This document shows, one piece after another, positions 17,803 to 27,261 of a DNA stretch of 64,000 nucleotides; positions within the stretch are counted from its first letter, which is position 1, and each line of letters opens with the position of its first letter. A program made the position numbers and the translations under genes. The stretch is taken from assembly GCA_964428185.1 (NCBI GenBank), contig CAYRXH010000003.1, positions 1 to 64,000 of the forward strand, written 5' to 3'. The DNA is from CAYMAZ01 sp964428185 (lineage in GTDB: Bacteria; Bacteroidota; Bacteroidia; Bacteroidales; DTU049). The notes under the pieces are model-generated. The model was given only the letters and a program-made list of their open reading frames with translations, had not been told where the DNA came from and searched no databases.

Positions 17803-19080
17803 ATGATACGGGTTTTTAAATTTGGAGGTGCTTCTGTTAAAGATGCTGACGCAATCAGAAATGCCGTAAGAATTATTCAGGAACAAAGAAAGGGGGCGTC
17901 AGTGTTGCTCGTGGTTTCGGCAATGGGAAAGATGACTAATGCATTTGAGGATCTTCACAAACACTGGTTTTCAGGTGAAAACACCACTGCAGCCCTGCAA
18001 AAAATTAAATCTTTTCATACGGATATCATACAGCAACTATTCGACAAAAACCACAAAGTCTGGTCCGAAACTGAGACACTTTTTAACGAGATCGACGTGT
18101 TTCTTTCTGCTCCCCCTGTAGCTCCTGATCTTTTTGATCGAACCTATGACTCACTTATTCCTTTTGGAGAGCTTCTTTCTTCATGCATCCTCGTAAATTA
18201 TGCAACAGAAAATCTGAAGAATGTGTCTGCTGTTCAGGCCTGTGAGTTAATTTTTGCAGATGATTTATGGAGAGAAGGTAGAATACATTGGCAAAAAACA
18301 ACCGACACCATCAGAAAACACTTGTTACCCAAACTGCAATCATCACAATCAGCAGTTGTTATTACTCAGGGATTTGTTGCACGGTCCTCATCAGGACAGA
18401 TGATCACGCTCGGAAGAGAGGGCAGCGATTTTTCGGCATCAGTGTTTGCCTATGCTCTTGAGGCTCACGACGTGACAATCTGGAAGGATGTGGCCGGACT
18501 TTTTAATGCCGACCCCAAGGCATTTGATGATGTTACACTTATTCCCCATCTTTCCTATCACGAAGCTGTGGAACTGGCCTATTACGGACAGTCAATTATT
18601 CACCCCAAAACAATTAAACCTCTTCAAAACAAAAACATTCCACTGTATATTAAGTCTTTTATCAACCCCGAACTTCCCGGAAGCCTCATTGATGAAAATT
18701 CAGCAGATGATACTAATATTCCGTGTTTTATTGTTAAACAGAACCAGGTGCTCGTGTCTGTTTCACCCAAAGATTTTGCTTTTATCAATGAACACAATCT
18801 GAGTGAAATCATAAACCAGCTGGCACAATCTCGAATCAGAATGAATGTGATGCAGAACAGTGCCATCAGTTTCTCGTTCTGTGCAGACTTCAACAAATTT
18901 AAAATGACAGAATTATTAAAACTACTGCAGGAAAATTACTTCGTTAGATATAACCCTGAACTCCAACTTATTACTATCAGAAACTATGATGAACACATAA
19001 TTAGCAGACTTACTCAGGGCAAAAAAATATTTCTTGAACAAAGATCACGTACCACAGTTCAGCTGGTAACAGCTATGTGA
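17803..19080 (+). CDS. lysC: Aspartate kinase (monofunctional)
   Basis: 425 residues from ATG 17803 (MIRVFKFGGASV); the extra seven upstream codons fall in the promoter. Phosphorylates aspartate, the first step toward lysine, threonine, methionine and diaminopimelate. KFGGASV at the N-terminus and ITLGREGSDFSAS near residue 205 are the kinase motifs. About 140 C-terminal residues form the ACT regulatory region, so amino-acid feedback control is expected, though the effector cannot be told. It is not fused to homoserine dehydrogenase. Confidence 0.9.
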   Translation: MIRVFKFGGASVKDADAIRNAVRIIQEQRKGASVLLVVSAMGKMTNAFEDLHKHWFSGENTTAALQKIKSFHTDIIQQLFDKNHKVWSETETLFNEIDVFLSAPPVAPDLFDRTYDSLIPFGELLSSCILVNYATENLKNVSAVQACELIFADDLWREGRIHWQKTTDTIRKHLLPKLQSSQSAVVITQGFVARSSSGQMITLGREGSDFSASVFAYALEAHDVTIWKDVAGLFNADPKAFDDVTLIPHLSYHEAVELAYYGQSIIHPKTIKPLQNKNIPLYIKSFINPELPGSLIDENSADDTNIPCFIVKQNQVLVSVSPKDFAFINEHNLSEIINQLAQSRIRMNVMQNSAISFSFCADFNKFKMTELLKLLQENYFVRYNPELQLITIRNYDEHIISRLTQGKKIFLEQRSRTTVQLVTAM

Positions 19081-19102
19081 AAAATTAACAGATTTTGAAT
19101 TT

Positions 19103-19520
19103 ATGTTAATTATTAATACGTATGCAGAAAATAACTTTTCCAACAGTTTTTTATATCTTCTGATGAAAATAATCATCGGAACACAGGAATCTCAAAATCA
19201 GAATCAGAACCGGAAATCAGACAAACCTATTTCTGTTTTTACAAAATTATTCAGACCCTCAGACGAATACAGCTTAAAAGGTGATTATGAAAAAGCCATA
19301 CAGAATGATTTCTCGATTCTGAGAATGGCAGAAGCACTGATTCTGTTGGATGAAATAGGAAGAGCATATAATAACATCGGGATCAATCCCTTGAATATTT
19401 TCAAAAAGGGGCAGGAATCAGAATGATGTTGCGTGACACCATAAGGCTGGCAGATACAAACTGCAATTTGGGAATGCTGTATGATGATATGAAATTTCAT
19501 ATCTTTAGTGTGCAAAATGG
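19103..19520 (+). pseudogene. TPR-protein remnant
   Basis: A short frame contains KGDYEKAIQNDFSI, ILLDEIGRAYNNIG, resembling tetratricopeptide repeats of the kind that precede kinase or cyclase domains in Bacteroidetes. After YNNIG the repeat continues only in another frame (SLEYFQKGAGIR, then NCNLGMLYDDM), showing a frameshift. No start-to-stop gene of normal size remains. Confidence 0.45.
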
Positions 19521-20004
19521 ACAAATTCAGCAATTAACACCCACTCCCTTATTTAATCAGGCATATATCGGCTTTGTAATTCCCCATATTTTTTTAAGTT
19601 TAATCACTTTTTTTATGGAATTTTGTTCATCAGAAACATTTTTTATGGATTTTTCTTCCAAAAGAAAGAAAAACACCGATGAATTAGCAATATCCAACAG
19701 CTTATATGTAGTTTTTTTAGTCAACATTCTGCATTTTCCAAAATCAAGTGCCAGAATAAATTAAAAATTATTCCAACATTTTGTCTTGGATATTACAAAA
19801 TGGAGCATTTTTTTGTGGGCTATGAAGTCATTGTGTGTTTAAAAAATTTGAGTTTTCGTTTTTTTGATACCGGTAAGTATTTAGAAGTATCTGATATTCA
19901 TAAAAGAAAAGAATTTTCTTTTAATTTTATTTGGCGGATAGAGTTTCATTCGCTTATGAGACAAAAATGCGCACAAATATAAATATACAGGCAATTACAC
20001 CGAC
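19521..20004. other. Non-coding, A+T-rich spacer
   Basis: About 480 bases between the TPR remnant and the PAP2 gene. The frames present are short, rich in Phe/Lys/Leu and without recognisable motifs. I see no RNA gene or repeat. Confidence 0.5.
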
Positions 20005-20586
20005 TTAAATTCTCAGGCAAATCTTCTTTTTCATCAGAAGCCACCAGAACACCCCAATCCCTATGCCGATGACACATCCTGCCAACACATCAGATGGATA
20101 ATGAACACCCAGATATACTCTTGAATAACAATTCAGTAGGGTATAAATGACCAATATGGGCACCAGCCAACTTATCTTTCTGAAAAAAACCAGAATTCCT
20201 GAGGTTGCAACAGCAGCAGTGTTTGTAGCATGGGAAGAAACAAATCCGTATTTTCCTCCACATTTTTCATTTACAAGATGCAGGAGATCTCTTATTTCAA
20301 GATTATGACAAGGACGGTATCTCAAAAACACATTTTTAAACAGATGTACAGACACAAGATCGGCCGAAATGACAGCAAGCAGAAAAAGAGCAACAACCCA
20401 CAATGATTTTTTGCCGTAAATTTTCCACACATAATACAAAAGCAACAGATACAGTGGTATCCAGATATACTTGTTGCTCACTCCATACATCACCACATCC
20501 CAGAAGTTGCTGTACATTCCATTTATTGCCAGAAGCAACTTTCTGTCAAGCATTTCCAGTGTATCAATGAAACTGAGAATGATCAT
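20005..20586 (-). CDS. PAP2-family membrane phosphatase
   Basis: 193 residues, about five membrane helices. The three-part acid phosphatase signature is present: K-x6-RP in KNVFLRYRP, the SxH motif in FVSSHATNT, and [16 protein letters not shown]. Such enzymes remove phosphate from undecaprenyl pyrophosphate, phosphatidate or similar lipids at the outer face of the inner membrane; the substrate is not predictable. The start overlaps the end of obg by 4 bases, so it is the last gene of the hpt-adk-adk-obg operon. Confidence 0.88.
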   Translation of the reverse strand: MIILSFIDTLEMLDRKLLLAINGMYSNFWDVVMYGVSNKYIWIPLYLLLLYYVWKIYGKKSLWVVALFLLAVISADLVSVHLFKNVFLRYRPCHNLEIRDLLHLVNEKCGGKYGFVSSHATNTAAVATSGILVFFRKISWLVPILVIYTLLNCYSRVYLGVHYPSDVLAGCVIGIGIGVFWWLLMKKKICLRI

Positions 20587-21581
20587 ATAGTGAAACGGTT
20601 AAGGACAGACCAGAGTTTGTCTTTCAGTTCCGAGATGCCGGCACCTGTATGTGAGGAAATGAACAAGGGATGGTATTTTTCCAGTTTCTTTCTTAGTTTT
20701 GTCAGTTCCTCCTCATGAGTGAGGTCGCATTTGGTAATTGCAAGTAAAAAATCCTTATCTGCAAGTTCAGGATTATACATTTTCAATTCGTTCTGAAGAA
20801 TTTTGAATTCTTTGATAATGTTTTCTGAATCAACAGGGACCATATACAATAGCAGAGAATTTCGTTCAATGTGTCTTAGAAACCTCAATCCCAGTCCTTT
20901 ACCCTTGTGTGCTCCTTCAATAATTCCGGGAATATCAGCCATTACAAAGGATTTAAAATCTCTGTATTGCACCATTCCGAGATTTGGTGTGAGAGTTGTA
21001 AATGGATAATCAGCAATTTTTGGCTTTGCGGCAGAGATGACTGAAAGCAGGGTTGATTTCCCCGCGTTGGGAAAGCCCACCAGTCCAACATCGGCAAGAA
21101 TTTTCAGTTCAAAGAGAACTCCCATTTCAATGCCTTCTTCACCGGGCTGAGCAAACCTGGGAGTTTGTAGAGTAGAGCTCTTAAAGAACTCATTTCCCAT
21201 GCCTCCGCGCCCTCCGGCAAAAAGAATTTTCTCTTCTCCATGTTCAAGAATTTCAAGAAGAAACTCCCCTGTTTCAGAGTTTTTTACAACTGTTCCCAGC
21301 GGAACCTCAATGATCACATTTTTCCCGTCGGCACCTGTTTTTTTGTTGCCCATGCCACCCTGTCCGTCTTCGGCATACACATGACGAGTGTATCTTAGGT
21401 GAAGTAATGTCCACAACTGGCTGTTGCCCCGGACAATGATATCTCCACCTTTACCGCCGTTTCCCCCATCAGGACCGCCCTTGGGAATATATTTGGCCCT
21501 GTAGAAATGCACAGAACCTGCACCACCACTGCCCGAACGACATAAAATACTCACATGGTCAACAAAATTTTCGTTTGACAT
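20583..21581 (-). CDS. obg: Obg/CgtA GTPase
   Basis: 332 residues from ATG 21581 ([14 protein letters not shown]); the frame upstream of this is not homologous and overlaps adk. The glycine-rich Obg fold ([28 protein letters not shown]) is followed by the G domain: G1 [10 protein letters not shown]2 region with [10 protein letters not shown]3 DIPG, G4 TKCD. Acts in 50S ribosome assembly and stress control. No C-terminal OCT domain, as in many Bacteroidetes members. Confidence 0.93.
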   Translation of the reverse strand: MSNENFVDHVSILCRSGSGGAGSVHFYRAKYIPKGGPDGGNGGKGGDIIVRGNSQLWTLLHLRYTRHVYAEDGQGGMGNKKTGADGKNVIIEVPLGTVVKNSETGEFLLEILEHGEEKILFAGGRGGMGNEFFKSSTLQTPRFAQPGEEGIEMGVLFELKILADVGLVGFPNAGKSTLLSVISAAKPKIADYPFTTLTPNLGMVQYRDFKSFVMADIPGIIEGAHKGKGLGLRFLRHIERNSLLLYMVPVDSENIIKEFKILQNELKMYNPELADKDFLLAITKCDLTHEEELTKLRKKLEKYHPLFISSHTGAGISELKDKLWSVLNRFTI

Positions 21582-21591
21582 ACTTCTGCTC

Positions 21592-22179
21592 TCAAGAATT
21601 TTTATCACCTCTGACTGTTTCAACAATGTTCCGAATATCAGAGGCCACAGAATTGACAGGTCTGTTGCCTTCAACTTCAATCAGTCTGTGGCTTTTTTTG
21701 TAATAATTAATCACCGGATGTGTCAGGGCTCGATACACTTCAAGTCTTTTTTCCATGACTTCAAGATTGTCATCTGTTCTACCGGAATCTTTTCCCCTTT
21801 CAAGGACACGTTGTATCAAAACATCTTCAGGGACAATCATAGAAACAACCAGAGCAATGCGAAGTTCTTTTTTATGAAAGACCTTGTCGAGAGTAGCAGC
21901 CTGATCAGGATTTCTGGGAAAGCCGTCAAAAACAATTCCTGGTGCATCCTGATGTGCAAGGGCATAACGGTACAGTTCACGCATCACAATATTATCAGGG
22001 ATCAGCAGCCCCCTGTCAATGAATTTTCTTACCAGATCCCCCATGGCAGTTTGGTTGGCAATTTCCTGTCTGAACAATTCACCTGTTGATAGGTGGAGAA
22101 ATCCGAATGTATCGGCCACGAGTTTTGACTGTGTCCCTTTTCCCGAACCGGGAGGCCCGAAAAGGATCATATTGAACAT
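21592..22179 (-). CDS. adk: Adenylate kinase
   Basis: 195 residues. Interconverts ATP + AMP and two ADP. P-loop [13 protein letters not shown], the AMP-site STGELFR and FDGFPRN, and the lid GRTDDN with short (zinc-free) lid are all intact, so this copy should be active. It lies directly after a second gene encoding two further adenylate kinase domains, and 10 bases before obg. Confidence 0.93.
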   Translation of the reverse strand: MFNMILFGPPGSGKGTQSKLVADTFGFLHLSTGELFRQEIANQTAMGDLVRKFIDRGLLIPDNIVMRELYRYALAHQDAPGIVFDGFPRNPDQAATLDKVFHKKELRIALVVSMIVPEDVLIQRVLERGKDSGRTDDNLEVMEKRLEVYRALTHPVINYYKKSHRLIEVEGNRPVNSVASDIRNIVETVRGDKNS

Positions 22180-22181
22180 GC

Positions 22182-23354
22182 TTATCTGATATTTTTAAAT
22201 GCTTTCTGTATGACCTTTGAAATATTGGAAAAGATTTCATCTTCATCTCCCACACCATCAAATGCCTGGAGCATGTTCCGTTTTTCATAAAAATCGAGCA
22301 CCGGTTTGGTAAATTTCTCATACACCTCAAGTCTGTGAATGATAATATCCATATCCATATCATACACTCTTGCTGTGTCTGTTTTTGCCCTGGCAGTCAG
22401 ACGTTTTATGGATTGCAATGTGGGAGATTTTATTTCATAAACACAGGAAACCCTTGATCCCATTTTCTGAAGCAGCCCTTCGAGGATATATGCCTGTACC
22501 AATGTTCCGGGAAACCCTTTAAAAATAAATCCTTTGGCGCTATGTGATTCCTTGATTTTCCTTTCGATCAGTTTGATGGCAATTTCGTCGGGCACAGGAT
22601 CTCCTTTTTCGAGGAATGGTTGGGCTAGACAACCCATTTCAGTACCATTGGCAATTTCATTCCTAATCATTTCACCTGTTGACACATAGACAAGATTGAA
22701 TTCCTTTGCCAGTTTTTTTGCCTGTGTTCCCTTACCTGCTCCCGGAGGACCTACAAGAATAATGTTCAGCCAGATATTTTCAAGTTGCTTTTCAATTATA
22801 GCATCAACACCTGAAAAGATTTCATCCACTGTTCCGGTGCCGTCAACACTGAAAAATTTATTCTGAGCTTTATAAAAATCTGCCACAGGGACGGTTTTGT
22901 TTTCATACTCATCAAGTCTGTGGTTAATGATTTCCATGCTTCTGTCGTCCGATCGGTTTTCCTTCTCGGCTCGGGCAACCATTCTTGAAATCAGTTCTTC
23001 CCGAGGAACATCAAGGCTGATCATACAAGTCAGACTCATCCCCATTTTCAGCAATAAACCCTCAAGGATATATGCCTGAACCACAGTTCTGGGAAAACCA
23101 TCAAAAAGAAAACCGTTTGTATCAGTACTCATTTTAATTTTTTCTTCGATGATCTGAACGATGATCTCATCCGACACCAGCTTCCCCTGATCAATGGCTT
23201 CCTTTGCAATAAGCCCTAGCTTGGTTTGTTGCTTGATTTCTTCTCTCAGCATATCACCTGTCGAAATATAAGTGAGTTTATATTTTTCAAGCAGCAGTTT
23301 GGACTGCGTTCCTTTGCCCGCTCCGGGCGCTCCGAATAATGCAATATTTATCAT
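22182..23354 (-). CDS. Double-domain adenylate kinase, second domain degenerate
   Basis: 390 residues from ATG 23354 (MINIALFGAPGAGKGTQ); ATG 23378 is an alternative that would overlap hpt. Domain 1 (about 1-190) has all adenylate kinase motifs: GAPGAGKGTQ, STGDMLREE, FDGFPRT near 83, and RSDDR in the lid. Domain 2 (about 193-388) keeps the P-loop GPPGAGKGTQAK and STGEMIRNE, but the AMP-site FDGFPRT has become FKGFPGT (Asp and Arg lost) and the lid RxDD is replaced by ARVYDMD. Domain 2 is therefore probably not a normal kinase and may be structural or regulatory. Lies 3 bases before adk and 13 after hpt. Confidence 0.88.
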   Translation of the reverse strand: MINIALFGAPGAGKGTQSKLLLEKYKLTYISTGDMLREEIKQQTKLGLIAKEAIDQGKLVSDEIIVQIIEEKIKMSTDTNGFLFDGFPRTVVQAYILEGLLLKMGMSLTCMISLDVPREELISRMVARAEKENRSDDRSMEIINHRLDEYENKTVPVADFYKAQNKFFSVDGTGTVDEIFSGVDAIIEKQLENIWLNIILVGPPGAGKGTQAKKLAKEFNLVYVSTGEMIRNEIANGTEMGCLAQPFLEKGDPVPDEIAIKLIERKIKESHSAKGFIFKGFPGTLVQAYILEGLLQKMGSRVSCVYEIKSPTLQSIKRLTARAKTDTARVYDMDMDIIIHRLEVYEKFTKPVLDFYEKRNMLQAFDGVGDEDEIFSNISKVIQKAFKNIR

Positions 23355-23367
23355 GTCGCTTTTCCTT

Positions 23368-23940
23368 TTACTCTTCAATAACTGAATATATATCTTTCAG
23401 ATTTCTCCCGAATCCATTATAGTCGAGTCCATAGCCCACAACAAAATCGTTGGGAATGGAAAATCCGATATAATCAACAGGATAAGTCTTCTGAAATTTC
23501 CCTTTTTTGAACAATAAGGTTGCTATTTTCACAGATGCTGCTCCCCTGTTCTGAACAACATTTAAGATGTGTTCCATGGTAATCCCTGTATCTATTATGT
23601 CTTCAACAAGAATGACATGTCTGTTGCTCAGGTTTTCTTCTATCCCCAGAACCTCACTGATCTTTTCGGTGGAGTTCATCCCATGGTATGAGGAAACTCT
23701 TAAAAACCCAATCTCAGATTCTATATTGATTTTTTTTAGCAGATCAGATGCAAACATAAAAGCCCCATTGAGTATAATAAGGAATAATGGTTTTTTGTCA
23801 TTGTATTCAACATTGATCTGCTGAGCAATCAATTGCAGAGAATTCTGAATCTCGTCATGGGTGATATAGTGTTTGAAGTTGCGGTCAGATACTTTTACGA
23901 TTGTATTTTGATCACTCATTTTCAAAAAATTAAGTTCCAA
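23368..23940 (-). CDS. hpt: Hypoxanthine phosphoribosyltransferase
   Basis: 190 residues, or 183 from the Met at 23919 (MSDQNTIVKVSDRNF), which looks more natural. Salvages hypoxanthine/guanine with PRPP to IMP/GMP. PRPP loop VILVEDIIDTGITMEH, flexible-loop region FLRVSSYHGM and C-terminal DFVVGYGLDYNGFGRNL identify it. First gene of a leftward nucleotide operon followed by two adk genes; in some flavobacteria Hpt and Adk are fused, consistent with this adjacency. Confidence 0.92.
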   Translation of the reverse strand: MELNFLKMSDQNTIVKVSDRNFKHYITHDEIQNSLQLIAQQINVEYNDKKPLFLIILNGAFMFASDLLKKINIESEIGFLRVSSYHGMNSTEKISEVLGIEENLSNRHVILVEDIIDTGITMEHILNVVQNRGAASVKIATLLFKKGKFQKTYPVDYIGFSIPNDFVVGYGLDYNGFGRNLKDIYSVIEE

Positions 23941-23964
23941 AATTACAAATTTTCACTGAACTTA

Positions 23965-23994
23965 TTGCAAAAAGGCGAAAATTCACTATTTTTG
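23965..23994 (+). promoter_or_regulatory. Promoter in front of the purE remnant (TTG - 19 - TATTTTTG)
   Basis: TTG at 23965-23967 and TATTTTTG at 23987-23994 with 19 bases between them, 19 bases before the ATG at 24014. The promoter is intact although the gene behind it is not. Confidence 0.6.
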
Positions 23995-24013
23995 TAAAAA
24001 AACAAAACTCATT

Positions 24014-24277
24014 ATGAGTCCTATTGTAAATATTATTATGGACAGTAAATCTGATTATAAAGTTCTTGAAGCGGTTACCAGATTTCTTGATAAAAATGAG
24101 GTCCCTTTTGAAATGCATGTCTTGTCAACACTCCGTACTCCTGAAGAAGTGAAACAATTTGCTTCTTCAGAGAAAAAACATGAAGAAAAAATGCTTACTT
24201 TCAAATCCGTCCTTAAGAAAAAAGTTATCACCGCGAATGTAGAACTGGCACAAGGAAAATTTAAATTTTGGGTATAA
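24014..24277 (+). pseudogene. Truncated purE (N5-CAIR mutase) remnant
   Basis: 87 residues. The first about 60 follow PurE: SPIVNIIMDSKSDYKVLEAV (PurE has GSxSD), FLDKNEVPFEMHVLSTLRTP and EEVKQFA. Normal PurE is about 165 residues with GSDSD and SAHRTP. Here the glycine is Asp, the catalytic His of AHRTP is Leu, and everything after residue 60 is unrelated, lacking the AGxAAHLPG core. It cannot catalyse the mutase step. An intact promoter remains, and read-through may now serve the PorV-like gene downstream. Confidence 0.65.
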
Positions 24278-24292
24278 TTATTATCAATGCTT

Positions 24293-25117
24293 ATGAAAAA
24301 AGTTCTGATTATTGCACTGGGTGTGCTTCTTTTTGCTTCGACAGCCAATTCACAGACAGAAAGCTTCGGTGCTGTAAGTGCCGGAATGGGAGGTACATAT
24401 GTTGCCGGGAATGATTTCTGGTCAGCACTGAACAATCAGGCCGGGCTTGCTGATATTGAGGTTGCAACTGTTGGCGTGGGTTATAACAACGAATTTCTCC
24501 TAAAGGAAATGGCAACAAGATATGCCGGATTCGCTATGCCTGTTGCAAAGAACAGTGCTTTTTCTCTGAACCTGTCACAGTTTGGATATTCTCTGCTCAA
24601 TCAAACCAAGCTGGGGGTGGGCTATGGAATGAAATTTAGTGAAAAACTCAGCGGAGGGATACAATTGGACTATTTTCATCTGAAGCTGGGCGATCTTTAC
24701 GGAAGTACCGGAGCCATTACCTTTGAACTGGGTGCCATGTACAAGCTTAGCGATCGGTGGCTCATCGGGTCCCATATTTTTAATCCTGTGATGGCTAAAC
24801 TTGCTGATTATAATGACGAACGTATGACAACCGTTATCAATGCAGGATGTACTTTCATTGCTTCAGCTCAAACAAGAATTTCAGCAGAAGCCGAAAAAGC
24901 AATGGATACAAAACCGTCAGTTAAAATTGGTATTGACTATGTGATTATGGATTTTCTCAGTATCAGAGCCGGCGCAGCATCCAATCCAACAAAATTGGCC
25001 TTTGGCTTCGGTCTCAATTTTAGCAACTTTCATCTTGATCTTGCCGGAAGTTACCATCAGGTACTTGGCTTTAGCCCTTCTACAGGGATTATTTACAAGT
25101 TTAACAAAGCTGAATAA
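24293..25117 (+). CDS. PorV/PorQ-type outer-membrane barrel protein
   Basis: 274 residues from ATG 24293 (MKKVLIIALGVLLFAS-TANSQ). The start of the mature protein (FGAVSAGMGGTYVAGND ... ALNNQAGLADI) is the N-terminal signature of PorV/PorQ and UPF0164-like barrels; alternating strands continue to a terminal GIIYKFN. Predicted 14-strand-like outer-membrane protein. The stop overlaps the start of the next gene by one base (TAATG), so the two are translationally coupled. PorV proper shuttles T9SS cargo; whether this paralogue does is not shown. Confidence 0.75.
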   Translation: MKKVLIIALGVLLFASTANSQTESFGAVSAGMGGTYVAGNDFWSALNNQAGLADIEVATVGVGYNNEFLLKEMATRYAGFAMPVAKNSAFSLNLSQFGYSLLNQTKLGVGYGMKFSEKLSGGIQLDYFHLKLGDLYGSTGAITFELGAMYKLSDRWLIGSHIFNPVMAKLADYNDERMTTVINAGCTFIASAQTRISAEAEKAMDTKPSVKIGIDYVIMDFLSIRAGAASNPTKLAFGFGLNFSNFHLDLAGSYHQVLGFSPSTGIIYKFNKAE

Positions 25118-27216
25118 TGAAAAAAAGAATTGGTATAGTAGTATGCCCTCTACTGTTGGGATTTTTTCTGCTGTTTCAAATGACTGTGTCTGCCCAGGTT
25201 GATGAAGAACAACAATCTTCAGGGACAATCGAAGAGACCATGGAAAATATTACAGAGACTACTGAAAGCGATGTTGACTTCACCGAATTCATTGAAATTC
25301 TTGAAAGGTTTAAAAATAATCCAATCAATCTCAACAAAACTACTGCAGAAGAGCTGAAGATGCTGCCGTTTCTAAATGATATTCAGATCAACAATCTGTT
25401 AAATCATATCAAAAAGAACGGAAATCTTGTTACCATATTTGAGTTACAGACAGTAGAAGGGTTTGATCAGCAAACCATTGAGAATATCCTTCCCTATGTG
25501 GAAGTAACAACAGATTTTAAAAAAAGAAATGTCACCTTCAATGATATATTTGCAAGCGGAAAGCATCAGATGTTTATCAGATATGCAAGGATTTTGCAGG
25601 AACAGGAAGGATATTCAGAGGTTACAGAAGAAGAACTTGCTGAAAATCCCAATGCACGATATCTTGGTGACCCTGCAAAAATTTATTCACGTTACAGGTT
25701 CACCTATTTCAACAGCCTGAGTGTGGGAGCCACAGCAGAGAAAGATCCCGGTGAACATTTTTTTCAGGGAACCCAGCCTCAGGGTTTTGACTTTTATTCG
25801 GCCCACTTCTGGATGCGTGATATCAGCATATTTAAAACACTGGCTGTGGGAGATTATAACCTGTACTTCGGACAGGGTCTTGGGTTGTGGACCGGTCTTG
25901 GATTCGGAAAATCTTCTGATGTGGCAACCATGAAAAAAAACGGAAGAGGGATTATGCCCTACACTTCTGTTGAGGAAAACAACTTTCTCAGGGGCGGAGC
26001 TGCTTCTTTTCAGCTTGGCGATTTTGAGGTGTACGGGTTTTATTCAAAGAAAAAAAGAGATGCCAGCCTTGAAAGCACCTCAGATACTCTGGACAGTGAA
26101 GAGTTTTATTTTACTTCACTCAATGCAACAGGCTATCACCGCACACCCGGAGAAATTGCAAAAAAGAATGTGCTGGATGAACAGCTTTACGGAGGCAGAA
26201 TTGAATATATGGCATCCCGTTTTCAGATAGGAGCTACAGGGTATGCTCTTTCATACGAATATCCCCTCGGCAGGGATCTTCAGCCATATAGTCAGTTTGA
26301 ATTCAATGGCCAGAATCTTTGGGTTGCTTCAGCAGATTATAACTTCGTGCGACGCAATATCAACATGTTTGGAGAAATTGCCAGAAGTGACAACGGAGGT
26401 ATTGCCTTTACTCAGAGCCTGCTTGTTGCTCCTTCGCGGACAGTTTCTGTGGGTCTGAACTACAGAAATTATCAGAAAGACTATCAGTCAATTTTTGCTG
26501 CAGGATTTGGCGAATCAAGCAAAACAGCCAATGAAAAGGGGTTGTACGCAGGTATTCAGGTTTTACTGATCCCAAAGTGGACACTGAACGGATATTTTGA
26601 TATTTTCAGCTTTCCCTGGCTCCGATACAGAGTAGATGCACCTTCTCACGGTCATGATGCGCTTGCTCAGCTCACCTACAATCATTCAAAAACTGCATTT
26701 GTAACTTTCAGATACCGCCAGAAATTTAAATACCTCAATGGCGATGACGGCGCAATCACCAATATTTATCTCACCGAAAAAAGTAATTACCGTATTCATG
26801 CTCAGTATGCAGTTTCTCCTTCTGTCACACTGAAAAACAGAATTGAGTTTCTCACTTATGCTATGGAAGGAGAAACAAATACTGGCTATCTTATCTATCA
26901 GGATGTGACTTGGCGCCCAAAGGAAACTCCATGGGCACTTTCCATCAGGTATGCTCTTTTTGATACCGATACGTATGATGAACGAATATACGCTTACGAA
27001 AATGATGTGTTATATGCCTACTCAATTCCTGCTTATTACTACAAGGGCAGTCGCGCTTACATTCTGGTCAAATACAGCCTGGGAAGAAATGTTGATCTGT
27101 GGCTTCGCTACGCACAGACATATTACAGCAACAAACAAACCATTGGATCGGGACTTGATGAAATTCAGGGTCGTCTGAAATCTGAAATTAAAGCACAGGT
27201 GAAAGTGAAGTTTTAA
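25117..27216 (+). CDS. Exported helix-hairpin-helix / beta-barrel protein
   Basis: 699 residues. Signal peptide ending in TVSAQ, an acidic linker, then ComEA-like helix-hairpin-helix units at about residues 55-130 (NPINLNKTTAEELKMLPFL; LVTIFELQTVEGFDQQTI). From about 150 the chain is made of aromatic-ended beta strands up to a terminal KAQVKVKF, as in outer-membrane barrels. This arrangement occurs widely in Bacteroidetes without known function. The one-base overlap with the PorV-like gene suggests the two products work together at the outer membrane. The HhH units may bind polymer rather than DNA given the location. Confidence 0.75.
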   Translation: MKKRIGIVVCPLLLGFFLLFQMTVSAQVDEEQQSSGTIEETMENITETTESDVDFTEFIEILERFKNNPINLNKTTAEELKMLPFLNDIQINNLLNHIKKNGNLVTIFELQTVEGFDQQTIENILPYVEVTTDFKKRNVTFNDIFASGKHQMFIRYARILQEQEGYSEVTEEELAENPNARYLGDPAKIYSRYRFTYFNSLSVGATAEKDPGEHFFQGTQPQGFDFYSAHFWMRDISIFKTLAVGDYNLYFGQGLGLWTGLGFGKSSDVATMKKNGRGIMPYTSVEENNFLRGGAASFQLGDFEVYGFYSKKKRDASLESTSDTLDSEEFYFTSLNATGYHRTPGEIAKKNVLDEQLYGGRIEYMASRFQIGATGYALSYEYPLGRDLQPYSQFEFNGQNLWVASADYNFVRRNINMFGEIARSDNGGIAFTQSLLVAPSRTVSVGLNYRNYQKDYQSIFAAGFGESSKTANEKGLYAGIQVLLIPKWTLNGYFDIFSFPWLRYRVDAPSHGHDALAQLTYNHSKTAFVTFRYRQKFKYLNGDDGAITNIYLTEKSNYRIHAQYAVSPSVTLKNRIEFLTYAMEGETNTGYLIYQDVTWRPKETPWALSIRYALFDTDTYDERIYAYENDVLYAYSIPAYYYKGSRAYILVKYSLGRNVDLWLRYAQTYYSNKQTIGSGLDEIQGRLKSEIKAQVKVKF

Positions 27217-27261
27217 AAAATTAGTTTATTTTTACAATCACAAACAGAAAATATATACATT

